NCBI GenBank assembly: GCA_029857655.1 | Contig: JAOUGR010000047.1 | Location: forward strand, 1-10,282 | Direction: 5' to 3' | Source of the DNA: Gammaproteobacteria bacterium | Lineage (GTDB): Bacteria; Pseudomonadota; Gammaproteobacteria; Steroidobacterales; Steroidobacteraceae | DNA: 10,282 bases | Part shown: positions 1 to 6,671 of the stretch, in pieces | How the letters are laid out: each line of letters begins with the position of its first letter | How positions within the stretch are numbered: position 1 is the first letter of the stretch | Position numbers and translations under genes: made by a program | Notes under the pieces: generated by a model | Told to the model about the DNA's origin: nothing | The model's database searches: none | What the model saw: only the letters and a program-made list of their open reading frames with translations

Positions 1-683
1 ACGACATCGATCCGCGCCAGCTTTCGTACAAGACCGGCGATTCGTACCAGGCGGCGGCGCGCGGCCGCAGCACGCAACTGGCCGTGTTCGTCGACTCGAC
101 CGGGCGCGCCTATTCGCTGCCGGCGCATACGCTCGCGTCGGCGCGCGGGCAGGGCGAACCCCTGTCTGGCCGGCTCGACCCGCCGGACGGCGCGACCTTC
201 GCTGCAGTCCTGATCGGCGACCCGGCCGATCCGTGGCTCCTGGCCTGCGATGCGGGTCACGGCTTCATCGTGAAGCTCGAGGCGCTCTACTCGCGCAACA
301 AGGCCGGCAAGGCCGTGTTCAACCTGCCCGAGAATGCAAAGGTGCTGGCGGCCGCGCCCGTGCCTGCTGATGCCGGGGCATTGGTCGTATCCGTCAACAG
401 CGAAGGGCGGCTGCTTGCATTCCCCGTGGGCGACCTGCCTGAAATGGACAGGGGCCGCGGCAACCTGATCTTCGGCGTGCCGGGCAAGAAATCGCGCGCC
501 GGCCTCGAACTCATGGTCGCCGCAACCGTCGTCGCTCCGGAGCGAAGCGTAATCGTCTGGTGCGGTGACCGGAAAATGACTCTGGCCTGGAAAGACCTCG
601 CCGACTATCTCGGCTCGCGCAGCCAGCGCGGCTCGGTCCTTCCGCGCGGCTGGCGGAAAGTCGATCGCCTCGACGTCGAGTGA
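1..683 (+). CDS. parC: DNA topoisomerase IV subunit A, C-terminal part (5' end outside window)
   Basis: This is the 3' end of parC; the frame is open from base 3 (bases 1-2 finish a preceding codon) and leaves 226 residues. ParC with ParE forms topoisomerase IV, which decatenates daughter chromosomes. Only the C-terminal beta-pinwheel DNA-binding region is present; the catalytic tyrosine domain lies off the left edge. Recognition rests on the DIDPRQLSYKTGDSY stretch, the blade sequence VFVDSTGRAYSLPAHTLASA followed by RGQGEPLSGRL, and the closing block SQRGSVLPRGWRKVDRLDVE, all of which line up with the end of Enterobacterial ParC as I remember it. The RGQGEPL-type motif and the presence of a short tail favour ParC over GyrA. 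The gene ends in TGA at 681-683, 47 bases before the tail of the convergent FimX-like gene. No strong terminator is visible in that gap. Confidence 0.93.
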   Translation, partial: DIDPRQLSYKTGDSYQAAARGRSTQLAVFVDSTGRAYSLPAHTLASARGQGEPLSGRLDPPDGATFAAVLIGDPADPWLLACDAGHGFIVKLEALYSRNKAGKAVFNLPENAKVLAAAPVPADAGALVVSVNSEGRLLAFPVGDLPEMDRGRGNLIFGVPGKKSRAGLELMVAATVVAPERSVIVWCGDRKMTLAWKDLADYLGSRSQRGSVLPRGWRKVDRLDVE

Positions 684-730
684 TTCAAGCGCGGCCGGTT
701 TGCCCGGTCCAGTCTGACAATGCAAGGCAA

Positions 731-2782
731 TCAGCCGAGAACGACTTCCTCGGGCGCGTTGACGAAATAACCCTGGATGAACTCGACTCCGAGCTGCCAG
801 AGCACCGCCATCGTATTGGCGTCCTGCACGCGTTCACCGATCGTGATCGCCTTGCAGCTGTGGGCAAGATCGACGAGCGACTTCACGCGGCTTTGCTTGT
901 CCTGATCACCGGACAGACCCTGCATGAGCGCGCCGTGGATCTTGACGAAATCCGGGGACAGGTGGCTCAACAATTGTTCTGTGTCACGGCCAAGGCCGAA
1001 TCCCTCGATCGCAAACCGGAATTTCATGCCGCGTAGCGCCTTCTGCAATGCCGCGGCCTCCTTGATCTGATGGCCGGCCACTTCCTCGCGGATCTGGAAG
1101 ACGATACGCGGCGGTTCGATGCGCGAGCTCTTGAGCTGGCTGGCGAGCCAGGCGGGCAGTGAGGCATCGGACAGCGAGTCCTGCGACAGGCGTACGAACA
1201 GGGCCCCGGGCTTTCGCGATGCGCAGAATGACATTGCCGCGCCGATCACCCAGCGATCGATGTTCTTCATCAGGTCGTTGCGCTCGGCTGCCGGCATGAA
1301 GAGGGAAGGCAGCACTTCCTGCCCCTGTTCGTCGAGCATGCGGACGAGCACGTCGAACATGCCGAGGTCCTCGCCGACCAGGCTGGCGATCGGCTGTTGG
1401 ACGAGCCGGAAGCGGTTTTCCATGAGCGCCGACTTGATCTGCTTGACCCATGACCGGTCCGCATCCTGCAGCCGCAGTACCGCGCCGGTGTGCTCCAGTA
1501 TCTGCACGCGGTTGCCGCCCAGGTCGCGTCCCTGGCGATTCGCGTTGAACGCGTCGCTTGCCGGGCCCTCCGGTTCGCGCACTTCACCGGGGACGGGTCC
1601 AAGGCCGATGGTGCAGGTCGTCGAGAGCGACTGCGAACCGACCTGGAACATCTCGCCGGCGACCTTCTGGACGACATGCTCGGCAAAGGCTTCCACGTCC
1701 CGGCTCGTGCCGCGCTCGAGCAGCAACATGAATCCATTTCCGCCGAAGCGGCCTGCCAGGTCGCCTTCCTGCACCTGCTCGCGCAGGAGCCGCGCGAAAT
1801 CCGTCAGGAAATCCTCGCCGGTCATGATGCCGACGTCCTCGAGCACTGCGTCGTACCTGTCGGGCTCGATGTAGGCGAGGCAGCGGACACCGCCCTTCGC
1901 GGGTTCCGAAAGGCGCTCACGCAGCTTGTCGATGAAGAACCGCCGGTACAGGAAGCCGGTCGCCGGGTCGCATTGCATCGCCTCTTCCAGGCGGCGCTCG
2001 ACCTCGTCCTCGTTTGCGATCTGTGCCGGCACGTATACCTGGACGCAGGGCTCGCCGTCGAACTCGGCGCGCCGCAACTGGAATTCCAGCGAAGGCGTAT
2101 GGCCGCTGACCAGCAGCGCGGATGCGTGCAGCGTGTGGCCGGACCACTTGCCCTGCAGGCAGGCGACCAGCGCACCCTTGATCGCCACGTGATCGTCCGC
2201 GTCGAAAGCGTCCATCAACGGCGTGCCGGTGACTTCATCAGCGGTGGAATAGCCAAACAACTCGATCCAGGCCGGGTTCGCATCGACGATGATCCCTTCC
2301 TGGACCTGGGCGATTGCGTCGGTGGATCCCTCGACGACGTGCTGCAATTGCAGTTTGTATTCGCGCGCGGAGGTCAGCGTGACCGCTAGCGCCCGGTCGA
2401 GCCGGTAAGTGCGGAGCTCCCTGCCGACCACCAGTTGCAGTCGCTTGATGTTCCCCAGGGTGACCGCGTCCTGGGCGCCGAGCGCAAGCGCCTCGGCGAT
2501 CGCGTTCTCATCGAGTTTGTCGCGCACCACCAGCACCGGCACCTCGGGTGCGAAACGCGCGCGAAAATCCATGGCGCTCGCCAGGTCGACGATGCCTTCG
2601 TCGGCAAACAGCATGAGCATCTCGGCGGAAGCCTGTGTCAGCACGTCGCCCAGATCGCGCGCGTCCGGAAGCCAGGTCACGTGGACTGGATGACCGGCGT
2701 TGCGCAGCGCCTTGTTGATCGCCTCGACATTGTCCTGACTTCGCGTGAGCGCGATCATCGGAACGGCGGCGGGTTGCTTCAA
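731..2782 (-). CDS. fimX: FimX-like c-di-GMP effector (REC-PAS-degenerate GGDEF-degenerate EAL)
   Basis: The product has 683 residues, close to the roughly 690 of Pseudomonas and Xanthomonas FimX, a polar c-di-GMP-binding regulator of type IV pilus assembly. Domain order is a receiver-like domain (about 1-125), PAS (about 145-260, with ANPAWIELFGYS), GGDEF (about 270-435) and EAL (about 445-683). The receiver lacks an obvious phosphoacceptor aspartate: the strand MLMLFADEG replaces the usual LLD. GGDEF reads GGNGF (347-351), so cyclase activity is unlikely. EAL reads DVL (477-479) within FDVLVRM. The metal-binding Asn becomes Arg (LFVRLS, R531), DDFGTG becomes EGFGLG (593-598) and FLKID becomes FVKIH. 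Phosphodiesterase activity is therefore unlikely, but R481 and the IDRWV aspartate D509, at positions FimX uses to bind c-di-GMP, remain. No membrane segment is visible. The TTG start has a GGAG Shine-Dalgarno 6 bases upstream; the next in-frame Met is residue 9. A non-FimX diguanylate-cyclase/phosphodiesterase relative is possible. Confidence 0.82.
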   Translation of the reverse strand: MKQPAAVPMIALTRSQDNVEAINKALRNAGHPVHVTWLPDARDLGDVLTQASAEMLMLFADEGIVDLASAMDFRARFAPEVPVLVVRDKLDENAIAEALALGAQDAVTLGNIKRLQLVVGRELRTYRLDRALAVTLTSAREYKLQLQHVVEGSTDAIAQVQEGIIVDANPAWIELFGYSTADEVTGTPLMDAFDADDHVAIKGALVACLQGKWSGHTLHASALLVSGHTPSLEFQLRRAEFDGEPCVQVYVPAQIANEDEVERRLEEAMQCDPATGFLYRRFFIDKLRERLSEPAKGGVRCLAYIEPDRYDAVLEDVGIMTGEDFLTDFARLLREQVQEGDLAGRFGGNGFMLLLERGTSRDVEAFAEHVVQKVAGEMFQVGSQSLSTTCTIGLGPVPGEVREPEGPASDAFNANRQGRDLGGNRVQILEHTGAVLRLQDADRSWVKQIKSALMENRFRLVQQPIASLVGEDLGMFDVLVRMLDEQGQEVLPSLFMPAAERNDLMKNIDRWVIGAAMSFCASRKPGALFVRLSQDSLSDASLPAWLASQLKSSRIEPPRIVFQIREEVAGHQIKEAAALQKALRGMKFRFAIEGFGLGRDTEQLLSHLSPDFVKIHGALMQGLSGDQDKQSRVKSLVDLAHSCKAITIGERVQDANTMAVLWQLGVEFIQGYFVNAPEEVVLG

Positions 2783-2783
2783 A

Positions 2784-2792
2784 TCCTGCTCC
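2784..2792 (-). promoter_or_regulatory. Ribosome binding site deciding a TTG start for fimX-like gene
   Basis: Read on the minus strand, GGAGCAGGA stands immediately before TTTG. The GGAG core (2789-2792) is 6 bases from the TTG at 2780-2782, which is ideal spacing. No comparable purine-rich motif is evident for the in-frame ATG eight codons later. This supports the TTG as the real start. Confidence 0.6.
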
Positions 2793-2821
2793 GGCTGTGG
2801 CTAGCCTGCGTGAAGGGCAGG

Positions 2822-2827
2822 ATATTA
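2822..2827 (-). promoter_or_regulatory. Weak -10-like hexamer upstream of fimX-like gene
   Basis: TAATAT on the minus strand lies about 40 bases before the TTG start, in the most AT-rich patch of the divergent spacer. It matches TATAAT at four of six positions. I find no convincing -35 at 16-18 bases; a CTGACG hexamer is only 13 bases away. This is a tentative call. Confidence 0.25.
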
Positions 2828-2951
2828 ACACCCCGAAATCCGTCAGTTTCGCGACCCGCGTCTTGGAATGCCAACCGGCAGATCTGCACGGCAGCGCGCG
2901 AGCAGGCCTTTTCCGTCGGGGCCTGCGCCCGAATCGCAGTTCGCGGCAGGG

Positions 2952-2980
2952 TGGTCGCTAGGGCGGGTTATGGCTATCAT
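2952..2980 (+). promoter_or_regulatory. Candidate sigma-70 promoter of efp
   Basis: TATCAT at 2975-2980 (five of six against TATAAT) lies in the spacer about 53 bases before the efp ATG. The hexamer 17 bases upstream, TGGTCG at 2952-2957, is a weak -35 (three of six). The -10 sits in an AT-richer island (TTATGGCTATCATACG) that stands out from the GC-rich surroundings. The predicted leader is about 45 bases. Confidence 0.35.
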
Positions 2981-3032
2981 ACGCGCCCTTTTGTACAGCA
3001 TCGGCCCGCTCCAGGGGCCCCGGCGGCCTTCG

Positions 3033-3599
3033 ATGTCGAGCTATAACACCAATGAATTCCGATCGGGTCTGAAGATCATGATGGACAACGACCCCTGCTC
3101 GATCGTGGACAACGAATTTGTGAAGCCGGGCAAGGGACAGGCCTTCAATCGGGCCAGGATCCGCAATCTGAGGACCGGACGGGTCATCGAGAGGACATTC
3201 AAGTCCGGCGATTCCGTCGAGGCCGCCGATGTGGTCGACGTCGACATGCAGTACCTGTACTTCGACGGCACGTTCTGGCACTTCATGCAGCCCGAGAGCT
3301 TCGAGCAATACACCGCGGCCGAGACTGCCGTGGGTGAAGCGGCCCAATGGATGAAGGAAGGCGTGGTCTGCATCATCACCTTGTGGAATGGCCAGCCGCT
3401 GACGGTGACGCCGCCGGCACACGTCGAACTCCAGATTGTCGAGACTGATCCGGGCATGCGGGGCGACACCGTCACCGGTGCCACCAAGACGGCGAAGCTC
3501 GAGACCGGCGCGGTCGTCAAGGTCCCGCTGTTCGTCAATCAGGGCGAATCGATCCGCGTGGATACGCGAAGCGGCCAGTACATCGCGCGGGTGAAGTAG
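3033..3599 (+). CDS. efp: Translation elongation factor P
   Basis: EF-P enters the ribosomal E site and relieves stalling at polyproline stretches. Starting at the ATG at 3033 gives 188 residues, exactly the E. coli length, and begins [16 protein letters not shown], matching the family N-terminus. The open frame continues upstream to 2868, but that extension has no EF-P similarity and crosses the probable promoter, so I reject the longer start. The modification loop KPGKGQAF places the acceptor at Lys34, the residue that receives beta-lysine in EpmA-type bacteria. The C-terminus carries the family signature, [13 protein letters not shown]. All three beta-barrel domains appear intact. Its expected ligase EpmA is encoded nearby on the opposite strand (4135-5112). 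The Shine-Dalgarno is poor: AGGGG at 3013-3017 is some 15 bases from the ATG. The convergent msrC tail begins 25 bases downstream. Confidence 0.97.
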   Translation: MSSYNTNEFRSGLKIMMDNDPCSIVDNEFVKPGKGQAFNRARIRNLRTGRVIERTFKSGDSVEAADVVDVDMQYLYFDGTFWHFMQPESFEQYTAAETAVGEAAQWMKEGVVCIITLWNGQPLTVTPPAHVELQIVETDPGMRGDTVTGATKTAKLETGAVVKVPLFVNQGESIRVDTRSGQYIARVK

Positions 3600-3624
3600 A
3601 CCTTCGACCGTCGCTGCGACCGCG

Positions 3625-4125
3625 TCAGCCCGCCTCGAATCCGTCAATGCCTGCCAGTCGCCAGTCGCAGGCGGCGACCAGCCGCGCGGCCAGCATCTCG
3701 AGACCCGCGGCATCGCCTTCGCCGAAGCGCCCGTAACTCGGACTGTCGAGATCGAGCACGCCCACCAGGCGGTCCCCGGCGATCAGTGGCACGACGATTT
3801 CGGAGTTCGACGCTGCATCGCAGACGATGTGTCCCGGGAACTGGTGAACATCCGGGACGATCATGGTGCTGTGTCCTTGCGCCACCGCGCCGCAGACTCC
3901 CTGGCCGAGCGCAATCCGCACGCAAGCGATCCGCCCCTGGAATGGACCGACGATCAATCCGCCGCCGCGCAGGAAGTAAAAGCCCGCCCAGTTGAGGTCC
4001 GGCAGCAGCTCCCAGACCAGGGCGGTCGCATTCGCGCTGTTCGCCCAGGGGTCGCGCTCATCCTCGAAGAGCCCCTCGGCTTGTCGCAACAGTTCGGCAT
4101 ACGGTTCGGTGAGCCCAGATTTCAT
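3625..4125 (-). CDS. msrC: Free methionine-(R)-sulfoxide reductase (GAF domain)
   Basis: This 166-residue GAF-domain protein belongs to the YebR/fRMsr family, which reduces free methionine-R-sulfoxide using thioredoxin-type reductants in the cytoplasm. The diagnostic blocks are present: NWAGFYFLRGG (45-55), GPFQGRIAC (60-68), GQGVCG (74-79), PDVHQFPGHIVCDAASNSEI (91-110) and VPLI. The three family cysteines are Cys68, Cys78 and Cys102, spaced 10 and 24 apart exactly as in the E. coli enzyme (84, 94, 118), so catalysis and disulfide resolution should be intact. There is no signal peptide. It is the last gene of the sco-psd-epmA-msrC cluster. The ATG is 9 bases after the epmA stop codon, and its GAGGA Shine-Dalgarno (4131-4135) overlaps that stop, implying translational coupling. 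The link to EF-P modification is positional only; I infer no shared pathway. Confidence 0.93.
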   Translation of the reverse strand: MKSGLTEPYAELLRQAEGLFEDERDPWANSANATALVWELLPDLNWAGFYFLRGGGLIVGPFQGRIACVRIALGQGVCGAVAQGHSTMIVPDVHQFPGHIVCDAASNSEIVVPLIAGDRLVGVLDLDSPSYGRFGEGDAAGLEMLAARLVAACDWRLAGIDGFEAG

Positions 4126-4130
4126 GCGGC

Positions 4131-4135
4131 TTCCT
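4131..4135 (-). promoter_or_regulatory. Shine-Dalgarno of msrC overlapping the epmA stop
   Basis: Minus-strand sequence TGAGGAAGCCGCATG contains the epmA stop TGA and a GAGGA core that share bases. The ATG of msrC follows at normal spacing. A ribosome finishing epmA therefore sits on the msrC binding site, which supports coupled translation and an operon. Confidence 0.6.
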
Positions 4136-5112
4136 CAGGCGCGGTCCAGCGGAAATGCCATTGCCTCTGAGATCGACGAGAGTCCGAGCGCTGCCATGAC
4201 CAGCCGATCGAATCCCAGCGCAACACCGGCGCAATCCGGCAATCCTGCTTCCAGCGCAAGGATAAATCTTTCGTCCAGCGGCGCCAGGTGCTGGCCGCGC
4301 TGCCGCCGCTTTTCCAGATCCTGCGTGAATCGTCGCCGCTGTTCCAGCGCGTCGCCCAGTTCGTGAAACCCATTGGCGAGCTCGATGCCGCCCAGGTACA
4401 GCTCGAAGCGTTCTGCCACTGGCCAGCCGTCCCCGTCATCGCGAAGCCGTGCCAATGCGGCCTGGCTTGCAGGGTAGTCGCGCACGAAAACCGGTCCGCC
4501 GCGGCCCAATCCGGGCCCGACAACGGTCGCCATCAGCAGGTCGAGCCAGGTATCGCGGTCCTGGTCCGCTGCAGATATCGGCGCCACGCCCCGATTCCTC
4601 AGCACCGCCTCGATATCGCGTGCACCTGAAGTCCGGCAGTCCACGCCGCAGGCATCCAGGACGGCGTCCCGATAACTGACGGCGCGGGTCGGCGGCAGTT
4701 CCTTGATGTCGCCGATCGTGGCCCGCAGCATGTCATCGACGTCATCCAGCATTGATTTCACGCTGAATCCGACGCGGTACCACTCGATCATCGTGAATTC
4801 CGGATTGTGGTGCCGCCCGCATTCGCCATCCCTGAATACCGGGCAGATCTGGTAGAGGTCGCCGATCCCTGCCGCGAGCAGGCGCTTCATCGGGAATTCG
4901 GGCGAGGTCTGCAGGTACATGGCCGATCCCTGCCGAGGCTGCGCGGCGATCGACTCGATCTGCGGCTCGCTCACGGCGGCGCCGGACAATAGCGGCGTCT
5001 GCACTTCGAGGACCCGCTGGGAAGCGAACCAGGCGCGCGCACGCCCGAGCATCGCGGCGCGATGACGCATCACTTCGATGCTCGCCGTGGGTCTCCAGTC
5101 AGCCGGATTCAT
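4135..5112 (-). CDS. epmA: Elongation factor P--(R)-beta-lysine ligase
   Basis: EpmA (also called PoxA, GenX or YjeA) is a truncated class II lysyl-tRNA synthetase paralogue that activates beta-lysine and transfers it to Lys34 of EF-P instead of tRNA. The product has 325 residues, the same as E. coli EpmA, and lacks the N-terminal OB-fold anticodon-binding domain of LysRS. Visible motifs are TSPE (69-72), class II motif 2 FRDGECGRHHNPEFTMIEW (93-111), GIELANGFHEL (242-252) and motif 3 GVALGFDRLVM (296-306). Ala298, where true LysRS has glycine, is the residue reported to set beta-lysine preference. The start ATG overlaps the psd stop by 4 bases (ATGA), and msrC follows after 9 bases. The substrate EF-P is encoded about 0.5 kb downstream on the other strand. 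EpmB, which makes the beta-lysine, is not in this window. Confidence 0.96.
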   Translation of the reverse strand: MNPADWRPTASIEVMRHRAAMLGRARAWFASQRVLEVQTPLLSGAAVSEPQIESIAAQPRQGSAMYLQTSPEFPMKRLLAAGIGDLYQICPVFRDGECGRHHNPEFTMIEWYRVGFSVKSMLDDVDDMLRATIGDIKELPPTRAVSYRDAVLDACGVDCRTSGARDIEAVLRNRGVAPISAADQDRDTWLDLLMATVVGPGLGRGGPVFVRDYPASQAALARLRDDGDGWPVAERFELYLGGIELANGFHELGDALEQRRRFTQDLEKRRQRGQHLAPLDERFILALEAGLPDCAGVALGFDRLVMAALGLSSISEAMAFPLDRA

Positions 5113-5990
5113 CGAAGTGTCGCGATGTGCTCACCCATGCGCACGGGCCGCCCGGGGGCGAGCCCCGCGACCAGTGACGGGCCAGAAGCCGCGAACATCA
5201 GGATCACTGTGGAACCCATGTTGAACCATCCGAGCTCGTCACCCCTGTCGAGCGCAACGACCGGCCGAACCGGCAGCTCGAGCATGGCGCGAGGGTGCCG
5301 GCCCCGGATAACGCCCGCCCAGCTGAGACTCATGCTGCCGACGAACAATGCGCCGACCAGCACCACGGCCATCGGTCCCGCCGCCGTATCGAAGACGCAG
5401 ACGATCCTCTCGTTGCGGGTGAAGAGCCCCGACACGCAATCGGCCGTCGCCGCATTGACACTGAACAGGTCACCCGGGACATGCCGTGCCAGGCGCAGCG
5501 TGCCGGCGAACGGCATGTGGACGCGGTGGTAGTTATGCGGTGCGAGGTAAATCGTCGCAAATGCGCCGCTGGTAAATTGCGCGGCAAGCGCCTGGTCGCC
5601 GCCCAGCAGCGCACTTGCGGAATAGCTGATTTCCTTGGCCTGCAGCAGGGCATCGCCCGCAAGCAGGCCCGCCTGGCTGACATAGCCGTCGGCCGGGCAG
5701 GCGATCGACGCGGGTTCCGGGTCGATCGGGCGAGCACCCCGGCGCAGCTTGCGCGTGAAGAAATCATTGAAGGAGTCGTAGGCCGACGGATCGCTGCGCT
5801 CGGCTTCCGAGAGATCGACGGGATAATGCCGGAGGAATGCGCGAATCAACGCGCGTTTCAACCAGCCGATGCGCGCGCTTGCCAGCGACCCGACCAGCCG
5901 CGACAGGAAATGCTGCGGCAGCAGGTACTGGAACCCGATGAAGATCCGGTCGTGAATGCTGCGACTGCTCACTGCGGGCGTTTTCGTCAA
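5109..5990 (-). CDS. psd: Phosphatidylserine decarboxylase proenzyme
   Basis: Psd converts phosphatidylserine to phosphatidylethanolamine at the inner membrane. The 293-residue proenzyme is expected to cleave itself at the GST motif (FNMGSTVILMF), where Ser260 becomes the pyruvoyl group. The family more usually has LGST; here it is MGST, which should not matter. The charge-relay residues are visible as Asp101 (CPADG) and His155/His158 (YHRVHMP). VPGDLFSVN (171-179) and the N-terminal FQYLLPQHFLSRL block are typical. The long charged C-terminal tail of E. coli Psd is absent. The start is not an ATG: TTG at 5988-5990 overlaps the sco stop as TTGA, and GTG at codon 7 is the only other good candidate before the conserved region begins. 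The 3' end overlaps epmA by 4 bases. A psd-epmA neighbourhood is also known from enterics. Confidence 0.96.
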   Translation of the reverse strand: MTKTPAVSSRSIHDRIFIGFQYLLPQHFLSRLVGSLASARIGWLKRALIRAFLRHYPVDLSEAERSDPSAYDSFNDFFTRKLRRGARPIDPEPASIACPADGYVSQAGLLAGDALLQAKEISYSASALLGGDQALAAQFTSGAFATIYLAPHNYHRVHMPFAGTLRLARHVPGDLFSVNAATADCVSGLFTRNERIVCVFDTAAGPMAVVLVGALFVGSMSLSWAGVIRGRHPRAMLELPVRPVVALDRGDELGWFNMGSTVILMFAASGPSLVAGLAPGRPVRMGEHIATLR

Positions 5991-6610
5991 TCCCGTGCCT
6001 TGACGATGCTGCGGTAGTCGCGAGCAATGACATCTGCGGCATGCGGGCTGCCGAATACGGCGGTGAATGCAGCGGCAGGATCGATCAGGAAGATCGCAGC
6101 GGTGTGGTCAACCGTGTAGTAACCATCCTCAGATTCCGGACCAATCGAAACGGCGACGCCCAGGTCATGCGTCAGGACTTCAATCGCTTCCGGCGAACCT
6201 GTGACGCCCAGGAAATGTTCGTCGAAATGTGCGACATATCGGCCGAGCGCCTGCGGCGTGTCGCGCGCGGGATCCACGGTCACCAGGGCGACCACCGGCA
6301 ATTCGGCGGCTGGCAGGTCCGCCAGCAGCCGGCGGGCATCCGCGAGCGTTGCAAGCGTCGTCGGACAGACATCGGGGCAATTGGTGAAGCCGAAGAACAT
6401 CAGCGTCCACTGGCCGCGCAGGCTGTCACGGTTAAACGGGCGGCCTGCCTGATCGGCCAGCTCGAACTGCGGAACAGGCCGAGCGGCATCGAACAGGGTT
6501 GCCTGCTCGAGCGCCTGCGGCGCCGCGGCCCGCCGCGTCATCATCCATGCGGTCGCCGCGCCGGCAAGCGCGGCAGCGAGTACGAGGAACAGGGCGGTCC
6601 TGCGATTCAT
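5987..6610 (-). CDS. SCO1/SenC family copper chaperone
   Basis: SCO1/SenC/PrrC proteins are thioredoxin-fold, membrane-anchored copper chaperones for assembly of the CuA centre of cytochrome c oxidase, or thiol-redox factors. The 207-residue product begins with MNRR and one hydrophobic segment (about 6-24) that anchors the domain in the periplasm. The copper motif is intact: Cys78 and Cys82 in TNCPDVCPTT and His169 in VDHTAAIFLID. LMFFGFTNCPDVCP (70-83) and TVDPARDTP (111-119) are family hallmarks. It heads the minus-strand cluster, and its stop overlaps the psd TTG start by 4 bases. No cytochrome oxidase genes are in view. There is no clear Shine-Dalgarno before the ATG, but a GATAAT lies 7 bases upstream, raising the possibility of a leaderless message. 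Functional detail beyond the family is inferred. Confidence 0.92.
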   Translation of the reverse strand: MNRRTALFLVLAAALAGAATAWMMTRRAAAPQALEQATLFDAARPVPQFELADQAGRPFNRDSLRGQWTLMFFGFTNCPDVCPTTLATLADARRLLADLPAAELPVVALVTVDPARDTPQALGRYVAHFDEHFLGVTGSPEAIEVLTHDLGVAVSIGPESEDGYYTVDHTAAIFLIDPAAAFTAVFGSPHAADVIARDYRSIVKARD

Positions 6611-6616
6611 CTTTTA

Positions 6617-6622
6617 ATTATC
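6617..6622 (-). promoter_or_regulatory. -10-like GATAAT directly before the sco ATG
   Basis: GATAAT matches the -10 consensus at five of six positions. With normal spacing, transcription would start at or next to the A of the ATG at 6610. No recognisable -35 stands at 16-18 bases, so an activator or a different factor would be needed. This is tentative. Confidence 0.35.
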
Positions 6623-6658
6623 CCACAGAGCTGCCGGCGCGCCTTCGCGGCTCCGGGT

Positions 6659-6664
6659 TAGACT
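6659..6664 (+). promoter_or_regulatory. -10-like TAGACT directly before the prmB ATG
   Basis: TAGACT (four of six against TATAAT) ends 7 bases before the ATG at 6672. No Shine-Dalgarno is visible between it and the ATG (TTCGCGCG), nor is there a -35. If it is real, the prmB message would be essentially leaderless. Confidence is low. Confidence 0.22.
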
Positions 6665-6671
6665 TCGCGCG

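Noticed and set aside
693..710. GGCCGG / CCGG-T-CC hairpin between parC and the FimX-like gene as a bidirectional terminator
   Set aside because: The stem is short with a bulge and no T-run on either strand; it could be chance in GC-rich sequence.
1119..2389. Long plus-strand open frames opposite the FimX-like gene (for example 1119-1874 and 1490-2389)
   Set aside because: They are antisense shadows in GC-rich coding DNA with Arg/Ser-rich or otherwise unrecognisable translations. The minus-strand frame has clear domains throughout.
2868..3032. In-frame 55-codon upstream extension of efp
   Set aside because: It has no EF-P similarity, it covers the likely promoter, and the ATG at 3033 gives the exact family length and N-terminus.
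2958..3713. 251-codon minus-strand frame opposite efp
   Set aside because: It is antisense to a certain efp gene and runs into msrC, and its composition is that of a shadow frame.
5295..6661. Plus-strand frames opposite psd and sco (5295-6017, 6041-6661)
   Set aside because: Their translations resemble no family and lie wholly antisense to genes with intact catalytic motifs.
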